Shown: positions 1 through 8,835 of the stretch, in pieces
Numbering within the stretch: position 1 is the first letter of the stretch
Layout of the letters: every line of letters begins with the position of its first letter
NCBI GenBank assembly: GCA_021151485.1
Contig: JAGKXB010000001.1
Coordinates: forward strand, 1 to 64,000
DNA length: 64,000 nt
Direction: 5' to 3'
Source of the DNA: Oxalobacteraceae bacterium
GTDB lineage: Bacteria > Pseudomonadota > Gammaproteobacteria > Burkholderiales > Burkholderiaceae_D
Translations under genes and position numbers: made by a program
The notes under the pieces: model-generated
The model's database searches: none
Told to the model about the DNA's origin: nothing
The model's input: the letters and a program-made list of their open reading frames with translations, nothing else

Positions 1-95
1 CCATAAAGGTTGCTTTTCAAATAAGTAAAAAGTTGGCAAATAATATTTTTTTAATTATTTATTAAACAATATAAAATCATTTGTGTTATATTTAA

Positions 96-113
96 GTCAA
101 TTATCTAATTGAC
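96..113. promoter_or_regulatory. Palindrome upstream of the ankyrin-like gene, candidate operator
   Basis: Two perfect 8-base arms, GTCAATTA and TAATTGAC, are separated by TC. They lie about 70 bases before the ATG at 182 in very A+T-rich DNA. The second arm contains a TTGACA-like -35 element (109-114), although no good -10 is seen 17 bases on. The symmetry would suit a dimeric repressor. The regulator is unknown and the A+T bias raises the odds of a chance palindrome. Confidence 0.3.
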
Positions 114-181
114 ACTTTTAATTAGGAAAATACGCAAAAAATCTGCCTACTTATACCGCTTTTCCTCAAGGAGAAACAACC

Positions 182-1726
182 ATGTCATTCATCGGTGCAT
201 TCACAAACTTTAAGAGCCATGTTGCAAATTCAGAAACATGCGCATTCAATTTGGGATTTAAAGGTATCAATGGCAAAACACCGGGGGAGACAAGAACGGT
301 AAAAGACAAAATACTGCCTCCACGATTTAGTAGGAATCCTCCACTTGATTCAAAAGGAAAAATAAACCTTTTGCAAGAATTCGCAGGGAGTGCGAAAGAT
401 GATGCAAAAACATTTGCGACATTTTTCAATACAGTTATTCGCGTAAAAGACGGAGCGGATGTCCGATGGCTAGATGTTGCAGCCCGGACCCATGATGAAG
501 AATTCACACGCTTTTTACTAGAATCAGGTGCCAACCTTGATCTTTGCAGTCCAACAACCCACGATAACCTGAAAGAATTGGCAGCCGATGTTGGTTTTCA
601 AACTGTCGGTGACATAACAGCACAAGAAATACAAGACGCTGTCCGTGCCATCCGTGAGGCAGATACTTCGGATGGAAGAATACAAATTCTGCAAAATCTT
701 GCAAATGTAAGCAATACAGAAACAGATGGCACTACCGCACTTCTCGGCAAACTCGATCTGAATGCCGTCATTCGCAAACAAGGCGGTAAAGAATACACAT
801 TGCTTGATTTTGCGGCTGAAATTGATGATAAAAGCGTGGCGCTTTTTTTAATGGAAAAAAATGCCACCCGCTGCTCTGAAGACACAAAAAAACAATTTGC
901 CACAGAGTTCGAACTATCGGATACACAGTCCAGGCTTGCCAAACTTCAAAATTTAGCCGCAGCCTTAACAAACACAAATACAGAAGTGCCATCAATTGTT
1001 GGCTCTGCAACGGAAACACACGATGTAGAGGAAAATATTAACGCTGCCCGTCAACGTAATTTGGGTCATTATGTACATAGATTATTGAATAATCCGCTTG
1101 CTTTAGCTGCGGTGATCGCTGGCGGCTCTCTGTACACAGCCCCCATCATCTTCAATGGAATCATCTCAGCTGGCTATATCACAGCACAGGCAATTGGCGC
1201 TGTCGGCGTATTGCCCGTTTATGCCTTGGATAAAACAATATCGGCTGGAATTAATCTTGCCAGAACCGGTTTAGGCTATGAAAAAGCAAACACTCGCTAT
1301 TACCTGACCAAAGCAGTTGGTGGACTTGCCTGCTTGATGGGATTAGCGGCTGTCGCGATTTGCGCCAATAATCCTGCCAGTGCAGGATTCCGATTAGCAT
1401 TCATGTCTGGCCCTGCTTATTTAGGTGCAATGCTCATTAGCTGGGGATTGGAAGGAAGCCAAGAAGCAGACAAGTTTTTTTACAATGATCGTGTTGCAAG
1501 TTTGAATCAATTATTTGAATCCACACAACCTGACATGCAAAAAGAAAATTGGGGGACAGTGAAGAACTTCATCTATAACTTGGCGACAGAACGTGGATTC
1601 AAAGATAACTATAAAAATGCTTTTGCAATTCCCAACACCGATCCTGTTGCTGCTCCAACCGCGCCAACTTACCCAGGCATCATCAAAGGAACACTCGCCA
1701 CATTTGCGGTACGCATTTATGCATAG
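182..1726 (+). CDS. Ankyrin-like repeat protein with C-terminal membrane segments, unknown function
   Basis: This 514-residue protein was not recognised as a named family. The ATG has a good ribosome binding site (AAGGAG, 168-173, spacing 8). Residues about 90-121 and 203-231 each carry an ankyrin-style pattern: LDVAAR...FTRFLLESGANLD, then LLDFAAE...VALFLMEKNAT. The two lie inside a larger internal duplication, each unit beginning with an LLQEFA or ILQNLA helix (about 62 and 169) and ending in a LAADVGF or FATEFEL helix. A third LQNLAAAL appears at 255-262. Hydrophobic stretches follow at about 305-348, 377-396 and 403-423, giving several possible membrane spans, and the last 90 residues are polar. 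No signal peptide is visible. The gene ends 95 bases before ptsN, where rpoN and hpf often stand in relatives. Ankyrin proteins often mediate protein-protein or host contacts, but no function can be assigned here. Confidence 0.7.
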   Translation: MSFIGAFTNFKSHVANSETCAFNLGFKGINGKTPGETRTVKDKILPPRFSRNPPLDSKGKINLLQEFAGSAKDDAKTFATFFNTVIRVKDGADVRWLDVAARTHDEEFTRFLLESGANLDLCSPTTHDNLKELAADVGFQTVGDITAQEIQDAVRAIREADTSDGRIQILQNLANVSNTETDGTTALLGKLDLNAVIRKQGGKEYTLLDFAAEIDDKSVALFLMEKNATRCSEDTKKQFATEFELSDTQSRLAKLQNLAAALTNTNTEVPSIVGSATETHDVEENINAARQRNLGHYVHRLLNNPLALAAVIAGGSLYTAPIIFNGIISAGYITAQAIGAVGVLPVYALDKTISAGINLARTGLGYEKANTRYYLTKAVGGLACLMGLAAVAICANNPASAGFRLAFMSGPAYLGAMLISWGLEGSQEADKFFYNDRVASLNQLFESTQPDMQKENWGTVKNFIYNLATERGFKDNYKNAFAIPNTDPVAAPTAPTYPGIIKGTLATFAVRIYA

Positions 1727-1821
1727 CAAGATTAAAACAAACAGTACATCAGAAAGAGGCTTATAATCCCGCTGAAAATTCTTTTTGTGCGCCGCACCAT
1801 TTCTTATTTGTAATTTGTACT

Positions 1822-2295
1822 ATGACAAATCTGGCCAAAATACTGCCCGCAAACAATGTTCTACTCAACCTTGAAGTTTCCAGTAAAAAACGGGCATTTG
1901 AACAAGCTGGTTTGATTTTTGAAAATAACTGCGGCATTGCGCGTTCCACAGTTTCCGATAATTTATTTGCACGGGAACGATTAGGTTCAACAGGATTAGG
2001 ACATGGTGTGGCAGTGCCGCATGGCAGAATCAAAGGTTTAAAAGCACCACTGGCCGCTTTTGTTCGTTTAGCCGAACCCATTCCATTTGAATCACCTGAT
2101 GGACAAGCCGTCAATTTGTTGATTTTTTTACTAATTCCAGATCATGTGACTAAACAACATCTGGAAATTCTGTCAGAAATCGCTGAAATGTTTTCAAACG
2201 ACGCTTTCCGTCAAGCACTGAATCATGATCCTGACGCCGCATCGGTACATGCGCGCCTAGTTACATGGCAACCCAGTTTGCGCAACATCTCGTAA
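1822..2295 (+). CDS. ptsN: Nitrogen-regulatory PTS enzyme IIA (EIIA-Ntr)
   Basis: This is the 157-residue terminal phosphoacceptor of the nitrogen-related phosphotransferase system. It is cytosolic and regulatory rather than transporting sugar; in enterobacteria its phosphorylation state controls potassium uptake and stress regulators. The fructose-type EIIA fold is visible, with the phosphorylated histidine at residue 67 in GVAVPHGRI, preceded by [10 protein letters not shown]. Length is normal for the family. It is followed after 34 bases by hprK and then rapZ, so the three are probably cotranscribed as in other betaproteobacteria. The partner proteins EI-Ntr and NPr/HPr are not encoded in this window. 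Confidence 0.95.
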   Translation: MTNLAKILPANNVLLNLEVSSKKRAFEQAGLIFENNCGIARSTVSDNLFARERLGSTGLGHGVAVPHGRIKGLKAPLAAFVRLAEPIPFESPDGQAVNLLIFLLIPDHVTKQHLEILSEIAEMFSNDAFRQALNHDPDAASVHARLVTWQPSLRNIS

Positions 2296-2329
2296 AACAA
2301 CATCACATCCCCCTTGTTACCAGTTTTTT

Positions 2330-3271
2330 ATGTGCCCATTAACCACCGAACTCACCATTCAACGCCTTTATGATGACAATCGCGATGCCTTACAACTAGG
2401 CTGGTTTGCTGGCTTTCCAGGGGGTGAGCGTTTGATTTCGGGCGACACCGCATCAGCAGCAGATCAAATCGGGCACTTAAATTTGATTCATCCAGGACGA
2501 ATGCAAGTCTTTGGTCATCAGGAGGTTGAATACCATCAACGCCTAAGCCCAGAAACCCGAAACGATCACATCAATGAGTTAGTCGCAGGCGAACCGCCAG
2601 CATTCATCATTGCCCAAGGGCTGGAAACACCCTCAGACATCTTTGCTATCTGCGAAGAAAAAAACATCCCTTTGTTTTCCACACCCCTGCCCGCAGCAGA
2701 AGTAATTGATTACTTGCGTGTGTATTTATCTAAAAAATTAGCGCAACGCGTCATGATGCATGGCGTTTTCATGGACGTGTTGGGAGTCGGTGTATTGATT
2801 ACCGGTGCCTCTGGTTTGGGTAAAAGCGAATTAGGACTGGAGTTAATTTCCCGCAGCCATGGGCTAGTTGCCGACGATGCCGTCGAGTTCTCGCGCATCG
2901 CCCCGAATATGATAGAAGGCCGCAGCCCCAAATTATTACAAAATTTACTAGAAGTACGCGGCCTGGGCTTACTAGACATCAAGGCCATTTTTGGCGAAAC
3001 CGCAGTGCGCCGCAAAATGCGTTTAAAACTGATTGTGCATCTAGTACGTCGCAATGCGATGGATGAAGAAACTGAACGTTTACCGTTTAGTAGCCCCACT
3101 CAGGACGTACTCGGACTTGCCATCCGAAAAGTGATTATTCCCGTTGCAGCTGGCCGTAATATTGCGGTACTGCTGGAAGCTGCCGTCAGAAATACGATCT
3201 TGCAATTACGGGGAATTGATACGCTACAAGAATTTATAGAGCGTCAACGACAAGCCATGACTAGCGATTAA
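2330..3271 (+). CDS. hprK: HPr kinase/phosphorylase
   Basis: A 313-residue bifunctional enzyme that phosphorylates and dephosphorylates the regulatory serine of HPr, linking PTS state to metabolism. The C-terminal catalytic domain has the Walker A motif GASGLGKS at 159-166, followed by the ADDAVEF segment (181-187) and the family signature [17 protein letters not shown] at 206-222. The N-terminal domain (about 1-130) is the usual HprK_N fold. The gene stands 34 bases after ptsN and 11 bases before rapZ, a tight operon. Presence of HprK in a Gram-negative is typical of betaproteobacteria with a regulatory, incomplete PTS. Length matches the family. Confidence 0.95.
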   Translation: MCPLTTELTIQRLYDDNRDALQLGWFAGFPGGERLISGDTASAADQIGHLNLIHPGRMQVFGHQEVEYHQRLSPETRNDHINELVAGEPPAFIIAQGLETPSDIFAICEEKNIPLFSTPLPAAEVIDYLRVYLSKKLAQRVMMHGVFMDVLGVGVLITGASGLGKSELGLELISRSHGLVADDAVEFSRIAPNMIEGRSPKLLQNLLEVRGLGLLDIKAIFGETAVRRKMRLKLIVHLVRRNAMDEETERLPFSSPTQDVLGLAIRKVIIPVAAGRNIAVLLEAAVRNTILQLRGIDTLQEFIERQRQAMTSD

Positions 3272-3282
3272 CAATATCCATC

Positions 3283-4143
3283 ATGCACATCGTTCTTATC
3301 ACCGGTATTTCTGGCTCCGGAAAATCAGTCGCGTTAAACGTCATGGAAGATGCAGGCTATTACTGCGTCGACAACCTTCCTCCCAGATTATTGTGTGAGC
3401 TAGTCGCCACCTTGATACATGAAGGCAACAACAAACTAGCCGTTACTATGGATGCGCGTAGTGCGGACTCCTTGGCAGGATTAGAAAACGATATTACCCA
3501 GTTAAGAAATCAGGGACATGCCGTCAAAGTTCTTTTTCTAACGGCCAGTACACATGCATTGATTGCCCGCTTTTCAGAAACACGCCGCAGCCATCCTTTA
3601 TCGCACCGAATCACAGTCAATCAAAGCCCAGAAGCACGACGCACACTAATCGAATGCATCCTGGCAGAGCGAGAAATCTTATCGTCCGTCGAAAAACTCG
3701 GCCATGTCATCGATACATCCGATTTAAGTGCCAACAAACTACGTGACCGGATTAAAGAATTAAGCAATATTGCCAACGTACCACTGACACTATTTTTTGA
3801 ATCGTTTGCTTTCAAACTAGGCGTACCGCTAGATGCCGATTTTGTCTTCGATGTACGCGCCTTGCCTAATCCCTACTACGACATCAATTTACGCCCACTA
3901 ACAGGCAAAGATGCGCCCGTCATTGCTTTTCTCAATGAACAAGAAAGCGTGACGGATTTACTCAGAGATATTCGCTCATTCATTGAAAAATGGTTACCTT
4001 CGTTCAAAAACGATAACCGCAGTTATCTCACAATCGCGCTAGGCTGCACTGGTGGACAACATCGTTCGGTATACATGGCCGAACAACTGACACGACATTT
4101 CCAGACGACAGAACATGTTGTTTTACGTCATCGGGAATTGTAG
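3283..4143 (+). CDS. rapZ: RNase adapter protein RapZ (YvcJ family nucleotide-binding protein)
   Basis: A 286-residue P-loop protein. The Walker A motif GISGSGKS lies at residues 8-15, and the C-terminal domain holds the family motif GCTGGQHRSVYMAEQL. In Escherichia coli RapZ binds the small RNA GlmZ and guides RNase E to cleave it, controlling glucosamine-6-phosphate synthesis. Whether the RNA target exists in this organism cannot be told from the window, although an rne gene is present at 59145. The gene follows hprK by 11 bases and converges on mutY with only 4 bases between stop codons, so no separate terminator fits there. Confidence 0.93.
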   Translation: MHIVLITGISGSGKSVALNVMEDAGYYCVDNLPPRLLCELVATLIHEGNNKLAVTMDARSADSLAGLENDITQLRNQGHAVKVLFLTASTHALIARFSETRRSHPLSHRITVNQSPEARRTLIECILAEREILSSVEKLGHVIDTSDLSANKLRDRIKELSNIANVPLTLFFESFAFKLGVPLDADFVFDVRALPNPYYDINLRPLTGKDAPVIAFLNEQESVTDLLRDIRSFIEKWLPSFKNDNRSYLTIALGCTGGQHRSVYMAEQLTRHFQTTEHVVLRHREL

Positions 4144-4147
4144 TTCT

Positions 4148-5257
4148 TTACAAAATCGAAACTAACAATTTCTTAACCGGTGCAGGCAAAGCAGCTTGTG
4201 CCAATTGTTCGTTATCCATCCAAACATGCCGAAGTTGCCCCACGATATCCAACCGCTTTTCTAACGTGATGCGATAAGGAACGATATGTAACTTAAAATG
4301 CGTGAAAGTATGGACAACTGTAGACAAACGCTGGCAAGAAGCTAGTGTGCCGAATCGTGCAACAGCTTGTACAAATAAATCTTGTTCTGGTGCTGAATCG
4401 CTACTACCAATTTGTTGCCCATCCAATTCTGGCAATGACAGCAATCCACCCCAAATCCCAAGCGCAGGGCGGCGCTCCAGTAAAACTTGATTGCGTTCAG
4501 TATCGATAATCAGCAATAAATGAGTATGTTTTTCAACCAATGTTTTCTTCGGTTTGCGTATTGGCAATTCGTTGACTTTATTCATTGCCAAAGCACCGCA
4601 ATGACTTTGCATCGGACAACGCCCACAAGCTGGTTTGCTACGTGTACACAACGTGGCACCAAAATCCATCAAACCTTGCGTATAAGATTCAATATCCTGC
4701 ATGGGCAACATTGCTTCTGCGCGTTGCCATAAATCATTTTCAACCTTCTTTTCCCCAGGATAGGATTGAATCGCAAACAGCCGAGCAAACACGCGCTTGA
4801 CGTTGCCATCCAAAATAGCGGCTCTCGTTCCATACGCAAACGCCGCAATCGCTGCCGCAGTAGAACGACCTATGCCTGGCAAATTTGCCAACAATGCAGG
4901 ATCACTAGGAAATACACCGTCATACTCCGCCACAATCTGCTGCGCGCAGCGGTGCAAGTTCCGTGCACGTGAGTAATATCCCAGACCACTCCAATGCGCC
5001 ATCACGGTTTCGGAATCCGCAGCAGCAAGCGATTGCACGGTCGGAAAAGTCTGTAGAAAACGTTGATAGTAGGGAATCACGGCAGAAACCTGCGTTTGCT
5101 GCAACATAATTTCAGACAACCAAATACGATACGCATCGCGCGTATTTTGCCAAGGCAGCGTATGGCGACCATGCTGCTTTTGCCAAGCGATGAGGATTGT
5201 TGAGAAGCGCTGAGGATGATCGAAATTATCCCAATAATTATTTTTTATCATATTCAT
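4148..5257 (-). CDS. mutY: A/G-specific adenine DNA glycosylase
   Basis: This enzyme removes adenine mispaired with 8-oxoguanine in base excision repair. The start is placed at 5257, where ATGA overlaps the mutM stop; an upstream in-frame ATG at 5335 would lie inside mutM and adds 26 unrelated residues. From 5257 the protein has 369 residues. Visible landmarks are the SEIMLQQTQV segment with the catalytic glutamate, the helix-hairpin-helix LPGIGRSTAAAIAAFAYG, the catalytic aspartate in AILDGNVKRV and a 4Fe-4S cluster motif C-x6-C-x2-C-x5-C (CTRSKPACGRCPMQSHC). A NUDIX-like 8-oxoG recognition domain forms the C-terminus. Coupling to mutM puts two enzymes of the oxidised-guanine system in one transcript. 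Confidence 0.95.
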   Translation of the reverse strand: MNMIKNNYWDNFDHPQRFSTILIAWQKQHGRHTLPWQNTRDAYRIWLSEIMLQQTQVSAVIPYYQRFLQTFPTVQSLAAADSETVMAHWSGLGYYSRARNLHRCAQQIVAEYDGVFPSDPALLANLPGIGRSTAAAIAAFAYGTRAAILDGNVKRVFARLFAIQSYPGEKKVENDLWQRAEAMLPMQDIESYTQGLMDFGATLCTRSKPACGRCPMQSHCGALAMNKVNELPIRKPKKTLVEKHTHLLLIIDTERNQVLLERRPALGIWGGLLSLPELDGQQIGSSDSAPEQDLFVQAVARFGTLASCQRLSTVVHTFTHFKLHIVPYRITLEKRLDIVGQLRHVWMDNEQLAQAALPAPVKKLLVSIL

Positions 5258-6093
5258 GTTTGACACTGCACACAATAAAACGTTGCACGCTGTCCCTGCT
5301 TGATATGCCGTATCGCCGTACCACAAACACGGCATGGTTGGCCTTCTCTGGCGTAGACAAAATACGATTGCTGAAAATAACCAGACTGGCCGTTGACATT
5401 TAAAAAATCCCGCAAGCTGCTACCGCCTTGTTGAATAGCCGCCGATAAAATTTCACGAATCGCCACCACCAATTTTTCATATTGTTCAAGCCTAATACGA
5501 TGCGCTGGCGTTTCTGGATCAATACCGGCCCTGAATAAACTTTCGGAGGCATAAATATTGCCCACGCCCACCACGATATCGCCAGCCAGCAAGACTTGTT
5601 TGATAGCCGCTCGACGCTTGCGACTTTCATGATATAAAAGCTGGGCAGAAAATCCTGCCTCCAACGGTTCCACCCCCAAATTTCGTAATAAAGGATGTTG
5701 CTCCAACTCACCCGCTTCTTGCCCATGCCACAACACCGCGCCAAAACGGCGCGGATCCGTCATACGCATGATGAGCTGGTCAGCATTAGACGAGCGAGCA
5801 ACCACCAAATCAAAATGGTCATGTGTTTGCACAGGCGTCGCAAACGGGACAATGCGCAAATGTCCCGACATACCCAGATGTATCAACAAAGTGCCATGAT
5901 CAAAATTAATCAATAAATATTTACCCCGCCGCCCTAACGTTCGTATCGTGCGGCCCAACAAAATATTGGGCAAATTATTTGGAAATGGCCAACGTAAACC
6001 CTGGCGGCGCATGATCACCGCCTTCACAGTAGCATCGTTCAAAGAAGGCGCCAGGCCGAGTCGTGTGACCTCAACTTCAGGTAATTCAGGCAT
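5254..6093 (-). CDS. mutM: Formamidopyrimidine-DNA glycosylase (Fpg)
   Basis: A 279-residue bifunctional glycosylase/AP lyase that excises 8-oxoguanine and formamidopyrimidines. After removal of the initiator methionine the N-terminus is PELPEVEVTR, with the catalytic proline and glutamate. GRRGKYLLINF carries the conserved lysine. The C-terminal zinc finger is intact, C-x2-C-x16-C-x2-C, ending two residues after its last cysteine. The last four bases overlap the mutY start (ATGA). Length and motif order are those of a functional enzyme. Confidence 0.96.
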   Translation of the reverse strand: MPELPEVEVTRLGLAPSLNDATVKAVIMRRQGLRWPFPNNLPNILLGRTIRTLGRRGKYLLINFDHGTLLIHLGMSGHLRIVPFATPVQTHDHFDLVVARSSNADQLIMRMTDPRRFGAVLWHGQEAGELEQHPLLRNLGVEPLEAGFSAQLLYHESRKRRAAIKQVLLAGDIVVGVGNIYASESLFRAGIDPETPAHRIRLEQYEKLVVAIREILSAAIQQGGSSLRDFLNVNGQSGYFQQSYFVYAREGQPCRVCGTAIRHIKQGQRATFYCVQCQT

Positions 6094-6219
6094 AAAAAAT
6101 TAAAAACAACTTTAATCAAAATAAAATGAAAGCCTTGTTACTTTTTATAACAAACCCAACTTATCACTTGCGCGTAAAATTAAAGGTAATGTAAAGAGCT
6201 TAAGTAAAACAATACACAT

Positions 6220-6235
6220 ACGTCCGTACGTCCGG
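6220..6235. repeat. Short direct repeat upstream of the TPR lipoprotein gene
   Basis: ACGTCCGT is followed directly by ACGTCCGG. The repeat lies between the divergent mutM and TPR genes, 56 bases before the chosen TPR start. The next bases complete an 8-base GTCCGGAC palindrome. This G+C-rich patch stands out in A+T-rich intergenic DNA and could be a protein-binding site, but nothing identifies the binder. Confidence 0.25.
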
Positions 6236-6290
6236 ACATCATTTGACTAGCCAGGATACTTTCTTGAAAAACACGCTTCTTATTAAGAAT

Positions 6291-8147
6291 ATGAGATTGA
6301 ATGCGATATTGATTGCAATACTTTTAGGCACATCCCTGTTATCAGCCTGTAGTGGATTACCATCATCAGCAAACTCTCCATCAATCACCGCAACGACCAA
6401 AAGCGCCTCTATCGCTGAAACGCCCTCCACTGAGTTCCAGTTAAACTCATCATCAACCAATGATACCAATGACAATCCTGACACCAATACACCTTCTTTA
6501 CCCTCGCTAAAACTCAGTAGCAATTTAACATTCAAAATTTTAAGTGCAGAAATTGCACTCCAACGCAGACAATGGCAGGTTGCTTATCTTGTGCTAATGG
6601 AAGTGGCACAAGAAACACGTGATCCACGCATTGCACGCCGTGCAGCGGAAATTGCCCTAGCAGAAAAACAAGGTGCAGATGCACTAGTAGCTGTCCAACT
6701 TTGGTATGAATTAGCGCCCAACTCAGAAGAAGCAACCCAATATTATCTCAGTATGATTGTATTAAGCGATCAACTGGAAAAAGCCAAAACAATCCTAGCG
6801 CAACGTCTCGCGAATGCTACTAAGCCAGAAGATCGTATTGCAGCCATATACCAGATACAGGCCCTATTAGCGCGAGCCAAAGACAAAAATGCTGCCATTT
6901 TCATGCTAGAAAATTTGCTCGCTCCCTATCAATCCACCTTCCCAGTTGAAACACATTGTGCTCTGGCATTAGCAGCACACGCACAAGGTGACAACAAACG
7001 AGCACAAACAGAAGCACGCACAGCCTTACTCAAAAAACCAAATTCCGAGCTCGCTATATTAACGTTGGTACAAGTAACGACCGATATTCCAATGGCATTA
7101 CAAGCCTTATCCGATTTTTTACAGGCTTATCCAAAAGCCAATACTGTGCGTACAACCTATGGCCGTTTGTTATTCACTCAAAAACAATACAGCAAAGCAG
7201 AAAACGAATTCAGTCTATTGCTCAAGGCACAACCACAAGATTTGACTGCACTGTACATGTTGGGTGCGCTAGCTTTGCAAAATCAAGACACAAAGAACAC
7301 AGAAAAATATTTCATACGTTACTTAAATCAATCAAAAATCACACCCAACAATGCGCTTGATGACACACAAGCATTGCTCATCCTGTCGCAAATTGCGGAA
7401 GAACGTGGAGACATTCAAACGGCACTGGAATGGTTAAGCCAAATTAATCCAATAAGCAACACGGTCAGTGACCCAAACACTTCTTATTTCAACATTCAAT
7501 TAAAACGCGCCCAACTCATCGCCAAAAGCGGCAACATTCAACAAGCGCAAGAATTTTTACACCGAATCAATCCAAAAAATCCATTGGAGCAATCACAAAC
7601 CATGTTAGTAGAAAGCCAAATACTGCGTAATGCGCAAAGATGGCAAGATTCCTACAACGTACTAGAGGCAAGCCTGCAACAATTTCCAGACAATGTTGAT
7701 TTACTGTACGAATATGCCTTGGCCAACGAAAAACTAGCCAAGCTGGAGAGCATGGAAACCGCACTATACAAAATCATCAAACTCGCACCCAATAACGCAC
7801 ACGCCTACAATGCACTTGGTTATTCCTTAACAGAACGCAATATTCGTTTAGACGAAGCACAATCCTTGCTCAAGCAGGCGCTCAAACTCTCACCCGAAGA
7901 TCCCTACATTATGGACAGCATGGGCTGGTTGCAATTTCGTATGGGTAACTTGAATGCAGCGGAGAAATTACTACGACAAGCGTATACGCTACGTCCTGAT
8001 GCAGAAATCGCCATCCACTTGGGTGAAGTACTGTGGGTACAAGGGCAAAAAAGCGAAGCACAAAAAGTGTGGCGCAACGTTGATCCCCAAACACCGCAAA
8101 ACACTATGTTAAAAAATACACTGACACGCCTTCAAGCATGGTTATAA
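6291..8147 (+). CDS. Tetratricopeptide-repeat lipoprotein
   Basis: The ATG at 6291 is chosen because it begins a clean lipoprotein signal, MRLNAILIAILLGTSLLSAC, with the lipid-modified cysteine at residue 20. The frame could also open at a TTG at 6243, which would bury that signal behind 16 polar residues. From 6291 the protein has 618 residues. A Ser/Thr/Asn-rich linker (about 22-75) is followed by helical repeats across most of the protein. The C-terminal repeats, such as AHAYNALGYSLTERNIRLDEAQSLLKQAL and the one starting PYIMDSMGWLQF, are canonical TPRs. It stands 16 bases before lolB, the usual place for this TPR protein in betaproteobacteria, and is probably anchored in the outer membrane. 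Exact role unknown; a scaffold in envelope biogenesis is the likeliest reading. Confidence 0.85.
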   Translation: MRLNAILIAILLGTSLLSACSGLPSSANSPSITATTKSASIAETPSTEFQLNSSSTNDTNDNPDTNTPSLPSLKLSSNLTFKILSAEIALQRRQWQVAYLVLMEVAQETRDPRIARRAAEIALAEKQGADALVAVQLWYELAPNSEEATQYYLSMIVLSDQLEKAKTILAQRLANATKPEDRIAAIYQIQALLARAKDKNAAIFMLENLLAPYQSTFPVETHCALALAAHAQGDNKRAQTEARTALLKKPNSELAILTLVQVTTDIPMALQALSDFLQAYPKANTVRTTYGRLLFTQKQYSKAENEFSLLLKAQPQDLTALYMLGALALQNQDTKNTEKYFIRYLNQSKITPNNALDDTQALLILSQIAEERGDIQTALEWLSQINPISNTVSDPNTSYFNIQLKRAQLIAKSGNIQQAQEFLHRINPKNPLEQSQTMLVESQILRNAQRWQDSYNVLEASLQQFPDNVDLLYEYALANEKLAKLESMETALYKIIKLAPNNAHAYNALGYSLTERNIRLDEAQSLLKQALKLSPEDPYIMDSMGWLQFRMGNLNAAEKLLRQAYTLRPDAEIAIHLGEVLWVQGQKSEAQKVWRNVDPQTPQNTMLKNTLTRLQAWL

Positions 8148-8163
8148 CGCCGCTCATCCTGAT

Positions 8164-8835
8164 ATGCACGTTTTAAAGCCCATATTAATCAGCATCGTTG
8201 CGCTGCTTAGTGCTTGCGCAAGCAATCCATCGAACAAAGCACTCAATCAGACCACCTTGAAAAAAGAACAACGTGCTGCTGCTTCTCCTGAGCCACTCCA
8301 CATGACAGGGCGATTTTCCATCCGCATATATCCTAAAGATGCACATAATGATGAGCAAAATCAAAATCATTCGTTGCATGGCAATTTTGAATGGGTACAA
8401 ACCAATCATAGTGCCCCTATCCATATTCCCGAAAACACCAAAGTAACGTTACTTTCTCCCTTCAAACAAACACTAGCCGTCATTGATCTAACACCTCAAA
8501 TCGCTACGCTCACGCAGGTGGGGAAAATACCAAAAAGCGCACCAGATGCCGACACCTTGGTAACAAACATACTAGGTTGGCCGCTGCCCATATCCGGTTT
8601 ACGCTACTGGTTACAAGGCAATGCAGTCAAAGTTGACGGAAGCACTTTTTACGCAAATCCGGAAAACAATCTAGTCACCACTCAAGATGGCTGGCAAATT
8701 CACTATATTAGTTGGGAGGAAGATGAACATACCAACAATAAAAAACCTTATCAACCTAAACGAATTGACCTAACACGAATGATTCCCGCTTTAGGCGAAA
8801 TCACAATTCGCATCATGATCGATAGCCGACAATGA
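8164..8835 (+). CDS. lolB: Outer-membrane lipoprotein LolB
   Basis: A 223-residue lipoprotein that accepts lipoproteins from periplasmic LolA and inserts them in the outer membrane. The signal MHVLKPILISIVALLSAC ends in a lipobox cysteine at residue 18. The mature part has the LolB pattern: GRFSIRIYP and GNFEWVQ strands, then LGWPLPISGLRYWLQG, then a late WQIHYISWEE strand. It starts 16 bases after the TPR lipoprotein and overlaps ispE by the four bases ATGA, so the three genes are translationally or transcriptionally linked. LolB is found in beta- and gammaproteobacteria. Confidence 0.93.
   Translation: MHVLKPILISIVALLSACASNPSNKALNQTTLKKEQRAAASPEPLHMTGRFSIRIYPKDAHNDEQNQNHSLHGNFEWVQTNHSAPIHIPENTKVTLLSPFKQTLAVIDLTPQIATLTQVGKIPKSAPDADTLVTNILGWPLPISGLRYWLQGNAVKVDGSTFYANPENNLVTTQDGWQIHYISWEEDEHTNNKKPYQPKRIDLTRMIPALGEITIRIMIDSRQ

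Noticed and set aside
6243..6290. TTG start for the TPR lipoprotein
   Set aside because: It would place 16 polar residues before a clean lipoprotein signal peptide.
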